64,000 nucleotides of DNA from Rariglobus sp. (GTDB taxonomy: Bacteria > Verrucomicrobiota > Verrucomicrobiia > Opitutales > Opitutaceae), in assembly GCA_029266495.1 (NCBI GenBank), contig JAQSWS010000052.1:1-64000 (forward strand). The letters run 5' to 3'. The position numbers were made by a program, and so were the translations under genes. The notes below the pieces were generated by a model. The model did not search any database. It was not told the DNA's origin and saw only the letters and a program-made list of their open reading frames with translations. Position 1 is the first letter of the stretch. Each line of letters starts with the position of its first letter. Positions 1 to 8,670 of the stretch are shown one piece after another.

Positions 1-30
1 GATCGACGCATACAGCCCCCCGGACCGGCA

Positions 31-921
31 TCATTCGATCACCACGATCACCGGCCGGTGATCGCTCGCCAGCCCGACTTCCGGTGAATCATGGATTTGC
101 CCTGCCGCGTCTTTTATGCGCGGCCACAGTCCGGGTGACACCAGCATGTGGTCCACCCGTGAATACGAATCTTCCTTTTGGAAAAAATGCGACCACACGT
201 GCCCGCGTGCATCCGCCGCCGGCAGCCAGTCGGCGATTTTGGTTTTCCCGCGCTCCAGCATCGCCCGCACCGGCCGGCCCGTGCGTCCGTCGTTAAAATC
301 CCCCATGATCAAAAACCTCGCCGTCTCCGGATCCGGAAACACCGTCAACACCCGGTCACGCACCGCCACCGCCTCGCCCGCCCGTTGCAACGCCGCATTC
401 GGATCATCCGGCCTCTCGGTATAACGGCTCTTCAAATGCACCACGAAAAGCGCGATCTCGCCGGCATCGCCCGCCACCCGCACTTCCAATAATCCACGTC
501 TTACCGTCTCGATTCCGTCAAAATACTTGAACCGCAGGTCCGTGTGCCGCGTCACCCCCGCAAACGGCCGCTTCGACAACACCGCCACCCTGCGATTCGT
601 GTCCGCCGCCATCAGCACGACCGCATGCGGATAGTCCGCGCCTTCGCTCTTCAGGTCGCGCTGCAACTCCCTCACGTAGTCCTCTCCGCCGACTTCCTGC
701 AACGCCAGCACATCGGCGTCGATCTGCCTGATCACCGCGCGCAACGCCGCCTTCTCGTCCTCGGGCTTCGGATAGTCCTTCCGATACACACCGTCCGCAG
801 TGGTGCGATCTGCCAGCGTATAATTCTCGATGTTGTAGGTCGCCACGATCAGCGGCTCCGCCTGCAGGATCGCTCCCGCGACCAGCAGCGCCGCCAGCAA
901 TATCGCGCGTCCCGTCTTCAT
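31..921 (-). CDS. Endonuclease/exonuclease/phosphatase family protein, secreted
   Basis: About 296 residues. A hydrophobic signal sequence (AILLAALLVAGAILQA) precedes the EEP start motif ATYNIENY. Further family motifs follow: LALQEVGG, GDFNDG near residue 209 and the C-terminal SDHRPVI, which supply metal-binding and catalytic Asp/Asn/His. The family hydrolyses phosphodiester or phosphomonoester bonds; the substrate (nucleic acid or lipid) cannot be read from sequence. Export to the periplasm or outside is inferred. ATG at 921 overlaps the stop of the M48 protease by one base; a GTG three bases upstream is an alternative start. The two genes are probably co-transcribed. Confidence 0.85.
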   Translation of the reverse strand: MKTGRAILLAALLVAGAILQAEPLIVATYNIENYTLADRTTADGVYRKDYPKPEDEKAALRAVIRQIDADVLALQEVGGEDYVRELQRDLKSEGADYPHAVVLMAADTNRRVAVLSKRPFAGVTRHTDLRFKYFDGIETVRRGLLEVRVAGDAGEIALFVVHLKSRYTERPDDPNAALQRAGEAVAVRDRVLTVFPDPETARFLIMGDFNDGRTGRPVRAMLERGKTKIADWLPAADARGHVWSHFFQKEDSYSRVDHMLVSPGLWPRIKDAAGQIHDSPEVGLASDHRPVIVVIE

Positions 922-2159
922 CACGCCGTCTTCGCCAGCGCCGCCTCACGTTCCACCAGCGTCGGATGCGAGTAGTAAAACCCGCTGAACCACCGGTGCG
1001 GCGTCAGGTTGGTCAGATTCTTCTGCGCCAGCTTGCGCAGCGCGTCGACCAGCGGGGCCGCCCCGCCCACCGCGTCGCGGGCAAAGGCGTCCGCCTCGTA
1101 TTCGTGTTTTCGCGACAACAGATTTCCCAATGGCGAAAACCAGAACATCACCGCCCCGCTCAGCAGCCCGAACAGCAAAAAGCTCGGAGCCAGCTCATGC
1201 GCGGGAAATCCGAACGCCGGGTTGAACCAGTCGCTGCGCGCCAGCCACGCGATGGCCGCGAACGCCCCCAGCATGATCGCCGCCGAAAGCGCGATCGTCT
1301 TCGGAATGTGTCCGCGCCGGTAATGCCCCACCTCATGCGCCAGCACCGCCTCCAGCTCCTCCGGCGTAAGTTGCGCGATCAGCGTGTCGAACAAGACGAT
1401 GCGCCGAAACCGCCCGAAGCCCGTGAAAAACGCGTTGGAGTGCCCCGAGCGCTTGCTCCCGTCCATGACCTCGATCGTCGCCGCCTTGAAGCCGGTCCGC
1501 TGCGCCAGTGCCAGCAACCGCGTGCGCAGTTCGCCCTCCGGCAGCGGCGTCAGTTTATTGAACAACGGCATGATCAGTTTCGGATACAGCACCATCATGA
1601 GGAGCTGAAACGTGAACATCAGTCCGAAGCCCCACAGCCACCAGGTGTCGCCCACCCAGCCGACCAGCGACAGCAACGCCCACAACAACGGAAACCCGAT
1701 CACGAACATCAAGGCCAGCCCCTTGAACTTGTCGGACACCCACAGCCCCGGCGTCGATTTGTTGAAGCCAAAACGCTGCTCCAGATGAAACTGCCCCCAC
1801 CACTCGAAGGGCAGACCCGGGATGCTCAGCAGCACACCCGCCAACAGAATAAACAACGCATCATCCCATGTCCCCATCGGCGACCATGCCCCCACATCGC
1901 CAAACATCATGGGCAACACGCCGCTTGCCAGCACCAGCAGCAACACCCCCGTGTCAAAGATCATCGACCACACGCCAAACCGGTTCTTCGCCAGGGTGTA
2001 ATCAACCGCCTTACGGTAGGTGTCCGCATCCATGATCGCCGCGACCGCCGCCGGCGCCTGCATCGCGTGACGACGCACCTCCGCGCGATTCAACGCGGCC
2101 AAGCCCAATTCAGCCAGCAACTTGGCGACCACCAAACCCACAACAACAGGGAAAACCAT
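921..2159 (-). CDS. M48 family (Ste24-type) membrane zinc metallopeptidase
   Basis: 412 residues with several hydrophobic helices, as in Ste24/CAAX-protease-type M48 enzymes. The zinc motif HEVGH lies near residue 277 and the third ligand in EYEAD near residue 355. The N-terminal part is a membrane region and the short C-terminal YYSHPTLVERE motif is typical of the family. It would cleave membrane-associated or misfolded proteins in the inner membrane; a true CAAX-processing role is unlikely in bacteria. The ATG start at 2159 is unambiguous. It leads a two-gene unit with the phosphatase-fold gene. Confidence 0.9.
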   Translation of the reverse strand: MVFPVVVGLVVAKLLAELGLAALNRAEVRRHAMQAPAAVAAIMDADTYRKAVDYTLAKNRFGVWSMIFDTGVLLLVLASGVLPMMFGDVGAWSPMGTWDDALFILLAGVLLSIPGLPFEWWGQFHLEQRFGFNKSTPGLWVSDKFKGLALMFVIGFPLLWALLSLVGWVGDTWWLWGFGLMFTFQLLMMVLYPKLIMPLFNKLTPLPEGELRTRLLALAQRTGFKAATIEVMDGSKRSGHSNAFFTGFGRFRRIVLFDTLIAQLTPEELEAVLAHEVGHYRRGHIPKTIALSAAIMLGAFAAIAWLARSDWFNPAFGFPAHELAPSFLLFGLLSGAVMFWFSPLGNLLSRKHEYEADAFARDAVGGAAPLVDALRKLAQKNLTNLTPHRWFSGFYYSHPTLVEREAALAKTA

Positions 2160-2260
2160 CCGCCGACTCCATCGGATTCCTTTCGCAGGCCAACATCAAT
2201 TTACACCCGGCCGGACAACGCCCAAAGTTTGATTGAAAAGCCGTCCTCCCCCCGCATGGT

Positions 2261-2518
2261 TTGGCGGCTGTGGAAGCCAAAACCCAACAACCGCCTTCGT
2301 TCGAGCATGCCCTCGAACGCCTTGAAGCCATCGTCGAATCGATGGAATCCGGCGAGGTCCCCCTGGCCGAATTGCTGGCTAAGTTTGAAGAAGGCAATTT
2401 GTTGCTTAAGATCTGCGAGTCCCGCCTCAAGGAGGCCGAACTCAAGATCGAGCAGCTCAAAAAACAAAAAGACGGCTCCCCCGCCTTTGCACCCTTTGAA
2501 ACCGAACGCGGCGCCTGA
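2261..2518 (+). CDS. xseB: Exodeoxyribonuclease VII small subunit
   Basis: 85 residues, normal for XseB. The motif SFEHALERLEAIVESMESGE, then PLAELLAKFEEG and a helical tail, is diagnostic. It is the small subunit of exonuclease VII, which degrades single-stranded DNA together with XseA; xseA is not in this window. The reading begins with TTG at 2261; a GTG at 2270 is an alternative. It lies 32 bases upstream of dxs, as in the xseB-ispA-dxs arrangement of many bacteria, but no prenyl synthase lies between. Confidence 0.9.
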   Translation: MAAVEAKTQQPPSFEHALERLEAIVESMESGEVPLAELLAKFEEGNLLLKICESRLKEAELKIEQLKKQKDGSPAFAPFETERGA

Positions 2519-2550
2519 ACCCGGCCACCCGGTTTAACTTTTTTCGTTTG

Positions 2551-4515
2551 ATGAATACGTCCGCCGCCTCATCGGCCCCCTTCTCCGGCCGCCCCCGCCT
2601 CCTTCCCTCGATTCACGGTCCGGCCGATGTCAAAGCCCTCCCGCCCGAAAAGCTGACGCAACTCGCCCAGGAAATCCGCGAGGAAATCATTGCCGTCACC
2701 TCCCGCAACGGCGGCCATGTCGGCCCCAATCTCGGCGTCGTCGAGCTCACCCTCGCCCTCCACCGCGTCTTCACGACCCCCGACGACCAGTTCGTCTTCG
2801 ATGTCGCCCACCAGGGCTACGTCCACAAGCTCCTCACCGGCCGCGGCGGCGATTTTTTCCGCAAGCTCCGCCAGACCGATGGCGCCAGCGGCTTCCTTTA
2901 CCGCGCCGAGAGCAAACACGACTCCTTTGGCGCCGGGCACGCCGGCACCGCCCTCTCCGCCGCCCTCGGCATGGCCACCGCCCGCGACCTGCGCGGCACC
3001 CATGAACACGTCGTCGCCCTCTGCGGTGACGCCGCCTTCACCTGCGGCATCACCCTCGAAGCGCTCAACAACGTCGTCAGCTCCACCAAGCGCCTCATCG
3101 TCATCCTCAACGACAACGAGTGGTCCATCGCCAAAAACGTCGGCGCCATCTCCAAATATCTCAACCGGCTCTCCACCAATCCGACTTACAACAAGGTCCA
3201 CCACGACCTGGAGAAATTCTTCACGGGCCTCCCCGGTGGCCAGGACATGCACCGCCTGTGGGTGAAATGGAAACGCGAGACCAAGGACTTCTTCGTCGAG
3301 TCCTCCCTCTTCGAAAAATTCGGCCTCCGCTACCTCGGCCCCATCGACGGCCACAACCTCGACGAACTCGTCAAAAACCTGGAGTTCGCCAGCCACTGCG
3401 ACACGCCCGTCATCCTCCACGTTCTCACCAAGAAGGGCAAAGGCCTCGACGCCGCCCTCGCCCACCCCGAGAAATTTCACGGCGCCAGCCCCTACGACCC
3501 GCTCACCGGCGAAAGCATCAAACCCGCCGTCGCCCCCGCCTCCCCGCCCGCGCCCAATTACCAGGACGTCATGGGCAAGGCCCTCGTGCGCTTCGCCAAG
3601 GCCGACCCCGCGATCGTCGGCATCACCGGCGCCATGCCGAGCGGCACCGGCCTCTCGCACCTCGCCACCGAATGCCCGAAACAATTCTTCGACGTCGGCA
3701 TCGCCGAGGAACACGCCGTTCTCTTTGCCGCCGGCCTTGCCACCAAGGGCATCAAGCCCGTCGTCGCAATCTACTCGACGTTCCTTCAACGCGGCTACGA
3801 TCCCATCATCCATGACGTCGCGCTGCAAAACCTCCCCGTGACGTTCTGCATGGACCGCGCCGGTCTCTCGCCCAACGACGGACCCACCCACCACGGCCTC
3901 TTCGACCTCGCCTACCTGCGCCCGGTCCCCAACGCCACCATCATGCAGCCCAAGGACGAGGACGAACTCGTCGACATGATGCACACCAGTCTCCAGCTCC
4001 CCGGGCCCGGCTTCATCCGCTACCCGCGCGGCGCCGGCGTCGGTGTCAAAATCAAGACCCAGCCCGCCACGCTCCCCCTCGGCCAGGCCGAGGTCCTTCG
4101 CCAAGGCTCCAACATCATGATCTGGGCCCTCGGCAGCATGGTGCAGGACGCGCTCGCCCTCGCCGCCCGCCTTGAAACGGAGGACAACCTCTCCGTCGGC
4201 GTCGTCAATGCCCGCTTCGTCAAGCCACTCGACCGCACCCTCCTGCTCAGCCACGCGGCCTGCATTCCCCTCCTCGTCACCATGGAGGACCACGTCCTCT
4301 CCGGTGGCTTCGGCTCGGCCGTGCTTGAAGCCTTGCAGGACTCCGACTGCCCCGCCTCGGTGGAGCGTATCGGCTGGCCCGATACGTTCGTCGAACACGG
4401 CACCAGCCAGGAGGTCCTCCGCGCCGCCCATGGACTCTCGCCCGACGCGATTCACCGCCGGGTTGTCGACCGCTGGCGCAACCTCCACGCCGCCCACGTC
4501 GAAGCCGACGTCTGA
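2551..4515 (+). CDS. dxs: 1-deoxy-D-xylulose-5-phosphate synthase
   Basis: 654 residues. The enzyme makes DXP from pyruvate and glyceraldehyde 3-phosphate, the first step of the MEP isoprenoid pathway, and feeds thiamine and pyridoxal synthesis. Visible motifs: HQGYVHKLLTGR, the thiamine-diphosphate region GDAAFTCGITLEALNN, the catalytic DVGIAEEHAV, DGPTHHGLFDLAYLR and the transketolase C-domain. Some positions differ from the commonest Dxs: GDA replaces GDG and GHAGTALS replaces GHSSTSIS. I think this is a clade variant rather than another enzyme. ATG at 2551 is preferred to TTG at 2548. Likely co-transcribed with xseB. Confidence 0.9.
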   Translation: MNTSAASSAPFSGRPRLLPSIHGPADVKALPPEKLTQLAQEIREEIIAVTSRNGGHVGPNLGVVELTLALHRVFTTPDDQFVFDVAHQGYVHKLLTGRGGDFFRKLRQTDGASGFLYRAESKHDSFGAGHAGTALSAALGMATARDLRGTHEHVVALCGDAAFTCGITLEALNNVVSSTKRLIVILNDNEWSIAKNVGAISKYLNRLSTNPTYNKVHHDLEKFFTGLPGGQDMHRLWVKWKRETKDFFVESSLFEKFGLRYLGPIDGHNLDELVKNLEFASHCDTPVILHVLTKKGKGLDAALAHPEKFHGASPYDPLTGESIKPAVAPASPPAPNYQDVMGKALVRFAKADPAIVGITGAMPSGTGLSHLATECPKQFFDVGIAEEHAVLFAAGLATKGIKPVVAIYSTFLQRGYDPIIHDVALQNLPVTFCMDRAGLSPNDGPTHHGLFDLAYLRPVPNATIMQPKDEDELVDMMHTSLQLPGPGFIRYPRGAGVGVKIKTQPATLPLGQAEVLRQGSNIMIWALGSMVQDALALAARLETEDNLSVGVVNARFVKPLDRTLLLSHAACIPLLVTMEDHVLSGGFGSAVLEALQDSDCPASVERIGWPDTFVEHGTSQEVLRAAHGLSPDAIHRRVVDRWRNLHAAHVEADV

Positions 4516-4590
4516 CTCCGGCACAGGAACGCGCCTCGCGTGCTTCCGGTCCGGTGACCGTCCCCTGACCGTCCTCCCCTTTCCCTGACC

Positions 4591-5955
4591 ATGCCTTCCA
4601 TCAAATCCAAACCGCTCAGCTTTCCCAAAAACTTTGTTTGGGGCGTCGCCACCGCCGCCCCCCAAATCGAAGGCGCCGCCTTTGAGGACGGCAAAGGCGA
4701 GTCCATCTGGGACCGCTTCTCCCGCATCCCGGGCAAGGTCCTCAATGGCGACACACTCGACGTCGCCAACGACCACTACCACCGTTACCCGCAGGACTTC
4801 GCGCTCATGCGCAAGCTCGGCATCAAGAACTACCGCCTCTCCATCGCCTGGCCCCGCATCTTCCCCAACGGCGATGGCGAGGTGAACCCCGCCGGCCTCG
4901 CGTTCTACAACAAGCTCATCGATTCCTGCCTCAAGCACGGCATCACCCCGTGGGTCACCCTCTTCCACTGGGACCTCCCCCAGGCGCTCGAAGACCGCGG
5001 TGGCTGGACCTCCCGCGTGACCGCCGATGCCTTCGCCCCTTATGCCGAGACCGTTGTCAAAGCCCTCGGCGATCGCGTCAAAAACTGGATCACCCTCAAC
5101 GAAATCGTCTGCTTCACCCTCCTCGGCTACTCCAAGGTCGGCGACAAGGCCCCCGGTCGCAACGAGAGCGCGCAGGTCGTCAACCAGACCTACCACCACG
5201 CCCTCCTCTGCCACGGCCACGCGGTGAAAGCCGTGCGCAAATTCGGCGGCAAGGGCGCCCGCGTCGGCATCACCGACAACTCCGCCATCCCCGTTCCCGT
5301 CACCGAAACGCCCGCCGATATCGCCGCCGCCCGCGCCTGGTTCATCGAAAAGAACTCCCGCATCCTCGAGCCCATCTATACCGGCCGCTACTCCGCCGAT
5401 CACAAAAAACGCATGGGCGCCGACATGCCCGTCGTCGAAAAAGGCGACCTTGCCCTCATCAGCCAGCCCACCGATTTCCTCGGCCTCAACATCTACACCG
5501 GCGCCTTCGTCCGCGCCGCCAAGGGCAAACGCTACGAGGAACTCCCCCTCCCGGCCGACTTCCCGCGCTCGAGCTGCCCGTGGCTGAACATCATGCCGCA
5601 GGTCCTCTATTGGGGCACCCGCCTCCCCGCCGAGGTCTACGGCGTCAAAGCCATCTACATCACCGAAAACGGCTGCGGCTACGACGTCGAAACCGTCACC
5701 GAAAGCGGCGAGGTCCACGACCTCCACCGCCGTGACCTGGTGCGCAATTACCTGCGCGAACTCCACCGCGCCATCGTCGACGGCGTGCCCGTGAAAGGCT
5801 ACTTCCTGTGGTCGTTCATGGATAACTACGAGTGGCAGGACGGCTACACCCGTCGCTTCGGCATCGTTCACTGCGACTTCAAGACGCAGAAGCGCACGCC
5901 CAAGACCTCCGCCAAGTGGTATGCGAAGGTCATCGCCGAAAACCGCATCGTGTAA
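4591..5955 (+). CDS. Glycoside hydrolase family 1 beta-glucosidase
   Basis: 454 residues, standard for bacterial GH1, with no signal peptide, so cytoplasmic. The N-terminal FPKNFVWGVATAAPQIEGA is the family signature. The acid/base Glu lies in TLNEI (E171) and the nucleophile in YITENG (E359). It should release glucose or a related sugar from beta-linked disaccharides or aryl glycosides. The residue after the acid/base Glu is Ile where the family normally has Pro (NEP), which is worth noting. It follows dxs by 75 bases and precedes a sugar isomerase-like gene, so disaccharide utilisation is plausible. Confidence 0.93.
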   Translation: MPSIKSKPLSFPKNFVWGVATAAPQIEGAAFEDGKGESIWDRFSRIPGKVLNGDTLDVANDHYHRYPQDFALMRKLGIKNYRLSIAWPRIFPNGDGEVNPAGLAFYNKLIDSCLKHGITPWVTLFHWDLPQALEDRGGWTSRVTADAFAPYAETVVKALGDRVKNWITLNEIVCFTLLGYSKVGDKAPGRNESAQVVNQTYHHALLCHGHAVKAVRKFGGKGARVGITDNSAIPVPVTETPADIAAARAWFIEKNSRILEPIYTGRYSADHKKRMGADMPVVEKGDLALISQPTDFLGLNIYTGAFVRAAKGKRYEELPLPADFPRSSCPWLNIMPQVLYWGTRLPAEVYGVKAIYITENGCGYDVETVTESGEVHDLHRRDLVRNYLRELHRAIVDGVPVKGYFLWSFMDNYEWQDGYTRRFGIVHCDFKTQKRTPKTSAKWYAKVIAENRIV

Positions 5956-5971
5956 GGCCCGTTCTGCGTGG

Positions 5972-5991
5972 CCCCGGGCGTAAGCCCGGGG
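5972..5991. repeat. GC hairpin with GTAA loop
   Basis: Perfect inverted repeat CCCCGGGC-GTAA-GCCCGGGG just after the GH1 stop codon. There is no T tract, so it is not a standard intrinsic terminator. It could be an mRNA-stabilising hairpin or a dispersed palindromic repeat. Confidence 0.6.
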
Positions 5992-6028
5992 ATTCCGCCG
6001 CACGTCCCCTGCCCCGCCTCCGCCGCCC

Positions 6029-6841
6029 ATGCCCCGCCCCTACCTCCGCGCCTTTTCCACCCTCGGCTGCGTCGAACTCACCCTCGACGAATCCTTCGCC
6101 CTCGCCTCACGCCACGGTCTTGACGCCGTCGAACTCCGCGGCGTCGGCGGTTCCCTCGACGTGCCGGCCTGGCTCGCGCACACCTACGGCTCGCCCGAGG
6201 ATTTCGCCGCTCACGCCCGCCGTTCGCCTGTTCGTATTGCCGCGCTCGATACCTCGCTGCGCCTCATCGGCAACAGCGCGGCCGATCGCGAGGCATTCCT
6301 CCATTTTATCCCGTGGGCCGAGGCGCTGGGCATCCCCCGCCTGCGCGTCTTCGATGGCGGCGGCAAAGCCCTGACGGAGGCCGAACTCGCCCAGGCCCTC
6401 GACACGCTCGCGTGGTGGAATGCCCACCGTCGGACGCAAGGCTGGCACACCGATCTGATGATCGAGACGCACGATGCGCTCGTCACCACGCCGGCGATCC
6501 GGCGCTTCCTCGCCGCCGCCCCCGCCGGCACCTCGCTCCTCTGGGACGCCCACCACACCTGGCGTCAGGGAGGTGAAAAGCCCGCCGATACCTGGAACGC
6601 CATCCGCTCCGCCGTCGTTCATATTCACGTGAAGGACAGCACCGCGGTCCCTTCCGGCCGCCATCCCTACACTTATGTGCCCCCCGGAGGCGGCGAGTTC
6701 CCGATGACCGCCCTCCGCGACGTCCTGCAACGCGACGCTTACGCAGGTCCGGTAAGCCTCGAATGGGAACGCCACTGGCATCCGGCCCTCGCCACGCTGG
6801 AAACCGCGCTTACCGCGGCCCACGAAACCGCCTGGTGGTAA
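6029..6841 (+). CDS. Sugar phosphate isomerase/epimerase-like TIM barrel protein
   Basis: 270 residues with the AP-endonuclease-2/xylose-isomerase-like TIM barrel layout: FSTLGCVELTLDESFALASR at the start, LGIPRLRVFDGGG in the middle, then IETHDA, LLWDAHHTW and HIHVKDS, which carry the usual metal-binding Glu, Asp and His, and SLEWERHW at the end. The family includes inosose dehydratases, hydroxypyruvate isomerases and 3-keto-sugar enzymes. The exact reaction cannot be assigned. It follows the GH1 gene by 73 bases and may process the released sugar. Cytoplasmic, no signal peptide. Confidence 0.8.
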   Translation: MPRPYLRAFSTLGCVELTLDESFALASRHGLDAVELRGVGGSLDVPAWLAHTYGSPEDFAAHARRSPVRIAALDTSLRLIGNSAADREAFLHFIPWAEALGIPRLRVFDGGGKALTEAELAQALDTLAWWNAHRRTQGWHTDLMIETHDALVTTPAIRRFLAAAPAGTSLLWDAHHTWRQGGEKPADTWNAIRSAVVHIHVKDSTAVPSGRHPYTYVPPGGGEFPMTALRDVLQRDAYAGPVSLEWERHWHPALATLETALTAAHETAWW

Positions 6842-7063
6842 GCCGGCGGGCGAACGTCCGCTCCAAAGCGCCTCTTTCAAAATTGGTGCGGACGGAAAGC
6901 CCAAGCCAGTTTGCATTCAATACAGGCGAGTGAATAAGTGTTAATAAACCCGAATAATATAGCCGCCTCACAGGAGCTATATGGCAAATCCAACGCCTCA
7001 ATTCCCCTGAATTCCGGCAATTGACCCCGCAGGGGAAAAGAATCCATAAGGATGCCAAACATA

Positions 7064-7074
7064 TGACTTAGCCA
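7064..7074. promoter_or_regulatory. Operator-like palindrome, site 1 (TGACTTAGCCA)
   Basis: One mismatch from the 11-bp palindrome TGACTTAGTCA. It lies 128 bases before the proposed start of the first GntR-SBP regulator, which suggests autoregulation. Confidence 0.6.
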
Positions 7075-7187
7075 AATATGGTTAATTTCTAAGTGTAAAC
7101 TTGATCTGATTATGGACGGGACCCCAAAAGAGCTTTTCGTCGACTCACCCATTGATTGACAGTCACGGATAATGGCCGACACTAATC

Positions 7188-7198
7188 TGACTTATTCA
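7188..7198. promoter_or_regulatory. Operator-like palindrome, site 2 (TGACTTATTCA)
   Basis: One mismatch from TGACTTAGTCA, ending three bases before the proposed ATG at 7202. If the upstream ATG at 7172 were used it would lie inside the gene; its position supports the later start. Bound regulator here could block translation initiation or early elongation. Confidence 0.5.
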
Positions 7199-7201
7199 GA
7201 T

Positions 7202-8602
7202 ATGCTCGCCAACAAAGTAACCGATGTTCGCCATTACATCCTCTCCTTGCTGGAAGAGGGAGCATTATGCGCAGGACACCAGTTGCCCGGCGCGCGCGAG
7301 ATCGCCCTCACACTGAGTATTTCCTTCGTCAAAGTTCAGCAGGCAATTGAGACCCTCTGCCAGGATGGCGTGCTGGAAACGGTATCCCGCAAGGGTACCT
7401 TTGTGCAAAAGGACTGGCACAAACGAGCGCTTCGGGAAAACGTGGCGGTCTACAATCAGCTGCATCGCATGACGTGGGCGACCGGTCTGCTGAAAGAGCT
7501 AAACCGTGAGATTGGCGGACTCCGGATGACTTATGCCTTTGAGCAAGGAATGCTCGAAATACGCACCACCCGCCATGTGCTCGTCAACCATGCGGAATAC
7601 ATGGATATCGGTGATATTTTCCGGGAGTGCTACCCCGATCAGTCGGTCTTTTTCGAACGCCCCATGGAGCCCTTCCGGGTCGGCGGGCGGACGGTCGGCA
7701 TTCCGTTCTCTTTTTCACCTCGTGTGATCTTTTATAATCCCACCGCCTTCGAGCAGGCGGGCTGCCCCTTGCCACGACCCGGGTGGAGTTGGGATGAATT
7801 TATCCAAACGGTGAGGCGCCTGAAAAGATCGGTGCCGCCGAATCGAGTCATCAATTGGCATCCTCAGTTTTTCCTTTGGATGAATTTCGTTGTGCGCTCA
7901 GGCGGTTGTTTATTCCGACCAAATGAAGACGACCCGGTGGCCGTGGACAGCCTGCAGACCTTGGCCGGCCTTAAGCGGTTTGCAGACTTGGGCGCCGAGT
8001 TAGGTTCGACAGACCCGGACGGGGACGCGTTTAGCGCGGCATTCCTGGACGGCGATGCCGCAATGCAGATAGCCGGGCGCGAACAGATGCATGCCTTGGC
8101 GAGCTCGAATAACCGCAATTGGGGAGCGGTGCCGCTGCCTCTGATGCCGGATGGACTCGATGTGACCGCCCAGGCAACGGATTTAATCTGCGTGAGAGCA
8201 TCCTGCGCGACATCTGCACTGGCCAGAAAGTATGTTCGGACGATGCTCTCCGAGCGCGTCCAAGACTACCTTGCCAAGGTCAAACAGAACATCCCGATCC
8301 GCAAAAGTTCGGCATTCCTAAGTCTTGATCTAGGCGACCCCCGTGACGCGCTTTTCGCGATGGAGCTGGGAAAGGTTTCCACGGCGTTTCATCTGGCACC
8401 ACCGTATCCAGGCGCACTGGTCACGGATGGAATCAACCAATTGCTCGCGGGTAAGGGCGATCTGGAAGAAGGACTCGCGGAACTGGCTCAAATGGCGCGA
8501 ACCTGGCTGGCGATCCATGGGCGGATGGCAAAGGGCTCCATCGATCGATCGCCAGCACGGACCGGCAGATCCGATCTCCAGGCGGTCGTGCCGCAGCTGT
8601 AG
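7202..8602 (+). CDS. GntR winged-helix/ABC solute-binding domain fusion regulator, copy 1
   Basis: 466 residues from ATG 7202; a start at 7172 adds ten residues. Residues about 5-70 are a GntR winged helix: a TDVRHYILSLLEEG helix, LPGAREIALTLSISFVKVQQ and the wing VSRKGTFVQ. The rest (about 85-440) resembles a family 1 ABC solute-binding protein: VGIPFSFSPRVIFYNP, GWSWDEFIQTV, a GDAAMQ motif and AVPLPLMP. There is no signal peptide or lipobox, so the binding domain must be cytoplasmic and probably senses an imported sugar or oligosaccharide. The later start is chosen because the paralogue begins at the matching MLNKVTDVRH. Operator-like palindromes lie upstream. I know of no characterised member of this architecture. 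Confidence 0.85.
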   Translation: MLANKVTDVRHYILSLLEEGALCAGHQLPGAREIALTLSISFVKVQQAIETLCQDGVLETVSRKGTFVQKDWHKRALRENVAVYNQLHRMTWATGLLKELNREIGGLRMTYAFEQGMLEIRTTRHVLVNHAEYMDIGDIFRECYPDQSVFFERPMEPFRVGGRTVGIPFSFSPRVIFYNPTAFEQAGCPLPRPGWSWDEFIQTVRRLKRSVPPNRVINWHPQFFLWMNFVVRSGGCLFRPNEDDPVAVDSLQTLAGLKRFADLGAELGSTDPDGDAFSAAFLDGDAAMQIAGREQMHALASSNNRNWGAVPLPLMPDGLDVTAQATDLICVRASCATSALARKYVRTMLSERVQDYLAKVKQNIPIRKSSAFLSLDLGDPRDALFAMELGKVSTAFHLAPPYPGALVTDGINQLLAGKGDLEEGLAELAQMARTWLAIHGRMAKGSIDRSPARTGRSDLQAVVPQL

Positions 8603-8670
8603 TTTTCATCATACGGCTCACAGCTCCCGCCATGATTGCAGCTCACCCCTTCGCCACGCCGGGCAACAAT

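Larger units (their letters stand above)
6842..7201. other. Long leader/promoter region of the GntR-SBP regulator gene
   Basis: 360 bases without a normal gene and much more AT-rich than its surroundings. It holds three notable parts: a spaced inverted repeat ATATAGC (6957-6963) with GCTATAT (6976-6982); a tiny reading frame 6981-7010 of nine codons with an AGGAG motif at 6972-6976; and a second inverted repeat TTCCCCTG (7002-7009) with CAGGGGAA (7030-7037). Two operator-like palindromes follow at 7064 and 7188. The tiny frame ends inside the second repeat, which resembles an attenuator layout, but this is inference. Confidence 0.45.

Noticed and set aside
966-2537. Plus-strand 523-codon frame opposite the M48 protease
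   Set aside because: Arg/Gln/Pro/His-rich with no domain; it is the shadow of the protease gene.
5972-5991. Intrinsic terminator after the GH1 gene
   Set aside because: Strong hairpin but no following T run on either strand; recorded as a repeat only.
2569-6030. Very long minus-strand open frame opposite dxs and the GH1 gene
   Set aside because: Composition is Gly/Asp/Val-rich low-complexity, as expected for the antisense of GC-rich genes, and two well-identified enzymes lie on the other strand.
7157-7165. TGACAGTCA as another operator
   Set aside because: It is two bases shorter than the palindrome, so the half-site spacing differs; not counted among the six sites.
7172-7201. Start of regulator 1 at ATG 7172
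   Set aside because: The paralogue lacks these residues and an operator-like palindrome overlaps them, so ATG 7202 is preferred.
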